64,000 nt of DNA from assembly GCA_019915015.1 (NCBI GenBank), contig JAHBBC010000026.1, positions 186,001-250,000 of the forward strand. The letters are read 5' to 3'. The notes under the pieces were generated by a model, which had not been told where the DNA came from, made no database searches, and saw only the letters and a program-made list of their open reading frames with translations. Both the position numbers and the translations under genes were made by a program. This DNA comes from Auriscalpium vulgare (lineage: Eukaryota; Basidiomycota; Agaricomycetes; Russulales; Auriscalpiaceae). Below are positions 59,332 through 64,000 of this stretch, piece by piece. Position 1 is the stretch's first letter. Each line of letters starts with the position of its first letter.

Positions 59332-60437
59332 ATGGTTAGCCTGCCATACGATGTTCACGTTGAGATCATCGCCTGGGTCTACCGCAACTCGCAGCACGTT
59401 GATATCGACTACAGGACGCTCTCCGCGTGCTCTTTTGTCTGTAAAGGGTGGACGGCTCCCTCCCAACGGCTCCTCTTCCGCAACACCAACTCCAGGTTCC
59501 TCCGCCACAGTCACACCCTCCTGCTCCTCAATGCGCTCCGAGAAAACGCTCTTCTCGGAACGTACGTATACTTCATCAAGATTAATCTGTCCATCAATTC
59601 TGTGGGGGACACGGACAACGCCCTTGCCCTGCTCGCGCTCTGTCCGAATCTGGAAGCCCTTTCTGTTGTCGCCTCGAGCGATCCGTCCAACATGATCAGC
59701 CAGATGGAGTGTATACGCGGGATGGGCCTGCGGGTCAAGCATCTGCAATTTGCCAATACACCCAAATATATCCCCCCCTTCCTCGGGCTCTGGCCCGACC
59801 TACAGTCCCTCGACATATTTCCAGTGTTTGTCGAGTCTGCCCTACCCGAAAATCCCGTACCGTGGAAGACACCTCGAAGCTCCGCGGTAACCTGGAGGTC
59901 CCCCGTGTCCGCAAGATGGTTGCTAGAGGCAGCTGATACGTCCGCGCTGCGTGAGCTCGAGGTGTCTGGCGTCGACTGGCGCAATTCACTATGTTTGGGT
60001 ACATTCAACAGAACATCCGCTCTCGAACATCTCACGTCGCTATTCCTCGACGATGCGCTGCCCCCCCAGGCCATCATCTCCCGCTTCTTGCAATTGGAGA
60101 AGCTCGTGTTCGCAGTGCGCCCTGCGGCAGCTGTGGTTCTGCCGCGGACTCTCCGTCATGTGGGATATCACGCTGTCACGAAGGACAACTGGCGCGTGCC
60201 ACTTTGGTACCTGCTAATTGCACTGCAGGAGCTGCCGGTCCTGCGTCTGGTCACGGCGACCCGGGAGCTCTCCACGACGGACCTGGACGACTTGACGCGC
60301 GTGTGTGAGGATATTCGTGTGGAATTTGACCTGTACGGCGATTACCGTATGCACCGGGTGAGTTCAGTTTGATCTTTACGCAATATATACCTGAATGACG
60401 TTCCTACCAGCGCATTAAAAACGTGGACTGGATTTAA
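59332..60437 (+). CDS. F-box protein at the centre of the palindrome
   Basis: Exon 1 (59332-60357) and a nine-codon exon 2 (60411-60437) join through a 53-nt intron to the C-terminus HRRIKNVDWI. The F-box is N-terminal (LPYDVHVEIIAWVYRNSQH, SFVCKGWTAPSQRLLFRN), and the conserved block LPRTLRHVGYHAVTKD occurs near residue 285 as in the 27600 gene. I chose the ATG at 59332 because it aligns with that gene's start. The frame is open back to 59260, so a longer form is possible. Likely an SCF adaptor; substrate unknown. Confidence 0.85.
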
Positions 60438-61449
60438 AGGGAGGCACAAGACGACTCCATTTTTCAAGACACATACATTTTTCAGTTCGACGTCACGATC
60501 TCTGGATGAGCCGGGCTGCATCCAAAGACAAATACGATTCCCCTTTCATCGTCTAAAATTTATCCCATCGACCGGTCACTACACCGCCGGCCCAAACGGC
60601 TTCACAACCTATGCCGCATGTACTCTGCACGCTCGGCGCGCTCACCATTCCCGGAGGATCGCGACTCGGTCTCGCGCTGGACTGGATTTTTGCACGCTTA
60701 CACGCAGCGTGGCGCCGTTCCCTTGCGGCACCTTGTCACCTCCAATATTTTTTAGTTCTCCGGTTTCACGCTCAAGTGGCGACCACGCGCCGAGCCGCCG
60801 CAACCTCCATCAGTCTATATCGACTGCCTACATTCTCCAGGTCTTGATATCCTGTTTCGAAATTCACACGCATCGGCACAATATTCTTCATCCTATACTA
60901 GCCCCCAGCCATCGTTGGCTCGACGCACGAAATTACAGAACGTGTGCTACATCCTTCGACTTTCACGTTGTCGCATTCGCAAATCGCGTTCTTCACTCTC
61001 CTCTCCTAACCATCCAACATTCAGAATATCACTTCAAACGGTTTCGGGAAAGTCGCCACGCTCCGCATGCCGGCCTTATGGTCCTCGCCCGTCTCGCTCC
61101 ACATCGCGACTTCTTCATCCCCAGGCCCCCGCGCGGAAACTTCTAGATTCTCCGACAGGTCCTCCGCGCACCCGGCGCGAAGACGACGATTGTACCTGGC
61201 AAGACAGCGATTCTGGTGCCCCCGACGTCACCCGGCTACTCATACTCTTCATTAATCGGCGTCACAATATCCTCCCCATTGCATCTACAAAATACAACGC
61301 TGCAGGAGCGTCGGGAGAAGGCGTATATTTTCACTTATCTATTGAGTCAGTCTATCGTAGGCTTCCTGTTTGCTGATCGCGCAGCGCCCGACTGACTTGT
61401 TGCTTGCGCGTTTGTCTGGCACATTTTCAGATCGATTCATTACCAGGAG
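60438..61449. other. Spacer with inner inverted-repeat arm (plus)
   Basis: 60900-61330 is the partner of 58560-59150 in inverted orientation. No intact gene. The remainder (60440-60900) shows only weak similarity to the 3' flank of the 27600 F-box gene (tcaagaca/cgcg, cacgatctc). Confidence 0.45.
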
Positions 61450-64000
61450 GAGGACTCTGAGCTTGATATATGGATGGGAGATGTATGTATGTACGCGCGT
61501 ATGTCAGTTGCTGGCGAAACGGATATACGCCCCAACATTATCTTTCCCCTTGCCATTCTCAACGTGTTCGCGGCTGTCTTGTCTACGTCAGGACCGTGGA
61601 CTCTCCGTCACATAGAGATTGCCCGGAGATCTGTTGGAAGCTCCGGGTATGTACAGCCCCACGTGAGCGCGAGCGGCGTCGCGGCACCCGCGCTATTTGG
61701 CGACCCACCTCAAGCCAAACACGCCGCCCAACGCATATAAAGCGCCGCCCGCGTCTCTCATGCCAGCACCGATTCTTCCCTCTTACCACCATGTCCCCGC
61801 CCCCCGCGAACACGCACTCCTCATCCTGGCCCTTTTCCCTCCACCCCACACACCGCCGCCTCGTCAGTCAAGAACACGTATAACGTATGCTGCGCTCTCA
61901 GCCACGACACGCGCGCCGCTGACCCGTGTTTGGTGTGCGGCGGCAGGGGCCACGACTGTGTGCACCACCGCCAGCGGCATCCGCAATCTCCGGCGGCCCC
62001 ACACAGAGCCTGGGTGGGATCCAATGGAGACCCAACCGACCTCCACGAGGAACCACGTCCGCGGGTCAGCACTATCATGCCCAGGACGTCCGTGTGCGTA
62101 CTTCCTCCTCCTCCTTTTCCAGGAGGCGCCTCGTTTTGCGTGCTCACGGCCCATAAAATGTGTCTGCAGCTGTGGCCCCCATACTCCGTGTACAACTCCG
62201 TTGGCCGGTATTCTCACATCCATCAGTATCGCACGTTCACCGTATCTCCATGTCCATGTATGCGTTTCCTGCGGGTCTTGCGAGCGATAATGATAATGTA
62301 TATCGATGGATACGATACGTGTATCAGCGGTGTCAACGCCCGAATGTATGCGCACGAGAAAGCCGAACCGCCACGCGCTATTCCTCTCAACGTCCTGAGA
62401 CGCTCTGCGGCTCTCTCGCGCTCCTCCTGGAGCGGTACGCGCCCAGCCGACGAAGCGGCACTGAGGCGCGGATAACAGCTATCCAGACGTCATGAAGCGT
62501 GCGCGCGGAATGCAGTCCGCTTGCCCGGAGCAATCGACTGCCCTGATAAACGCTGCGTGAGCGACGTCGATGGACAACTGACTCGCAGCGCATATATGCG
62601 ACGCACCTAGGCTGCCGGTGGACCTTAAAGGGCAGCGAGTCCGTGTTTGACCTGTATCGAGTGGCGGTGCTTTGGGAGGCGCGGGTGGAGGAGAGGAAGA
62701 TCGGGTCGCGGACGGGTGCTCGATGCGCTCGCTGTTCACATATCCATAGAGCAAGAAATATGAGAAAGGAACAGATGGGAAAGTCGTGGATACAACGTGC
62801 CTTGAGCAGCCCGTTTCGTGTACGCGTTCTCCGATTCCACTCGATCTTCCGCTTATGAGAGACGCAGACGCCGACTCCGCGCGGCACTGGAAGCAGTCCT
62901 ATGAGCAGTGCATACGAGGACCAGCGCGTCGGCAACGCACCTCACGCAGCCTATCTGCCCTGTTCGTTCTGCACGCCGGAGTCTTGTATCCCCGATGAAC
63001 GGGCTGTCAACATCTCGCGTCCGTGCGTGCCGTGTGTCTGGTCGTTGGATGGATGGCGGGGCGTCGCTGGCCGGTGCGCTGGGTATCCTGGGTACCAGGG
63101 AGCATGCGTGCGCAATCGAAGCACGACTCATAGCGCGTGGCGACAGCACTGCACGCACCGTCCCATATGTCTGCCCGTGCGCCTCGCTGACATTGCGCGT
63201 CTCCCGACGCGCGTATGCCCGAACAGACCCGGTTCCGCCTCGCGAGCCTCCAGCCCCAGCGCGGTATGCAGGGCAAATGGGCCCCTACGTGTGGGCATTT
63301 GCAGGGATAAGCGACGCAGCGCACCTCAAGTCTTGCCCGTCCAGCAACTTGACCGCGCCGTTGCCCGTTGCCCGGTGCCCGGGCCAGCGCGGATAGAGTG
63401 GGCGCGTTGCATCGCTGGCGGCTCGAGCTCGGGCGAGTGAGAGGAAGTGAAGAGCAGGAGCCCGTCGCGCGCGCGGCCGCATCCCAGTCAAATTGATCAC
63501 GTGCGGAGGACGCGTCCGCCGTCGACGCCGCGAGCGTCGCCCAGCCCGAGCAGAGTTTTCGACCGACAGCTGTTCCTGGTGCTGAAGAGCCTGTCGGTAA
63601 GAGAAATGATGAAGTATCATGGGTAGGAGAACTAAGAAAACGCACTGGGTGGGAGGGGGAAAAGGTCCGGCGATGGTGCAAAGGTCTCGAGGGGTATGTT
63701 CTAGTGTACTAATGTATGCGATGTATGCCGCACGGTCCTGGTGTGCGCAGGTCAGCGGGACGGAGAGGAAGAGCAGGAAGTATACGGCGCACCGTCTAAG
63801 CAATCTCGCCGTCGAGTGCCGAGCTCCGGAGACCCGCAAGCAAAAGGACAGACACCGCTGCATTGGAAGCGGATGTTGCGGAGGATATATGCTTCAGATG
63901 TGAAGAGATTTCAAAAGCAAGGAGAAGAACGTGGCCGGGGACGAGCTAGAGCAGGGAGCCCGAGCGAGCTGATGATCATGATAGCGCGGAGGAAACAGCC
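61450..64000 (-). repeat. Right arm of large diverged palindrome, continues past the window
   Basis: Reverse complement of 55190-57800. The last 100 bases correspond to the beginning of the left arm, and matching still continues at base 64000. On the minus strand from about 63863 a frame with a hydrophobic segment (RRCAVYFLLFLSVPLTCAHQ) is open in this arm but interrupted in the left one, so if a gene exists it is this copy. Confidence 0.85.
61685..61840 (+). repeat. Promoter/leader repeat copy (plus), best preserved
   Basis: GCGCTATTTGGC, about 11 bp, AGCCAAACACGCCG and CATATAAA (61732), with an ATG at 61791 followed by cgcgaacacgcactcctcat then cctggccc. The frame that encodes the hydrophobic ALLILALF string differs by one base from the ATG frame. 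The layout strongly suggests a core promoter. Confidence 0.65.

Overview
The window reads as nuclear DNA of a filamentous basidiomycete (Agaricomycetes, polypore-like). The evidence is many short introns of about 50-65 nt with GT..AG ends, GC-rich coding sequence, a lineage-style F-box family, Zn2Cys6-type cysteine clusters, and a KDZ-type DNA transposase. It is an accessory, transposon-rich region with many gene fragments and repeats. All gene models below were built by hand from splice signals and frame continuity; no alignment or database search was run.

0.2-17 kb is a transposon / DNA-modification neighbourhood. A small 188-aa gene (226-966) lies just upstream of an intact 12-exon KDZ transposase (1087-5126). 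A 67-bp and a 152-bp tandem satellite and a truncated F-box copy follow. A gene with two SUMO-interaction-like motifs (8017-9348, one frameshift) converges on a TET/JBP-like 2-oxoglutarate/Fe(II) dioxygenase (9652-11318, minus). Next is a very GC-rich island of fragments from unrelated housekeeping-type genes (12.5-13.65 kb), then an intact 10-exon transposase-like gene (13756-17057, minus) with a plausible D-D-E triad.

17-46 kb holds F-box-like genes separated by degenerate repeats. Intact members are at 22832-24480 (minus), 27600-28706 (plus), 39395-41243 (minus) and 43606-45520 (plus). The last two are divergent paralogues around an F-box pseudogene. A carboxylesterase remnant carrying a Thr/Ser/Ala-rich 108-bp repeat lies at 30979-32462. 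Several short orphan fragments with convincing splice sites lie between them.

46-52 kb carries two uncharacterised cysteine-rich genes. One is a 551-aa protein with three Zn2Cys6-spaced clusters, each opening a phase-0 exon (46658-48658). The other is a 196-aa PPxY/Cys-rich protein (51588-52354).

55-64 kb is a large diverged palindrome (about 55.19-57.8 against 61.45-64.0, running off the window). An inner degenerate inverted repeat surrounds an intact F-box gene (59332-60437). Two dispersed promoter-like elements recur through 19-62 kb: a TTTGGC/GCCAAA inverted pair just upstream of TATAAA, and a CCCAGCGCTTAT box. They suggest that much of the apparently empty DNA is decayed copies of a few repeated gene units.
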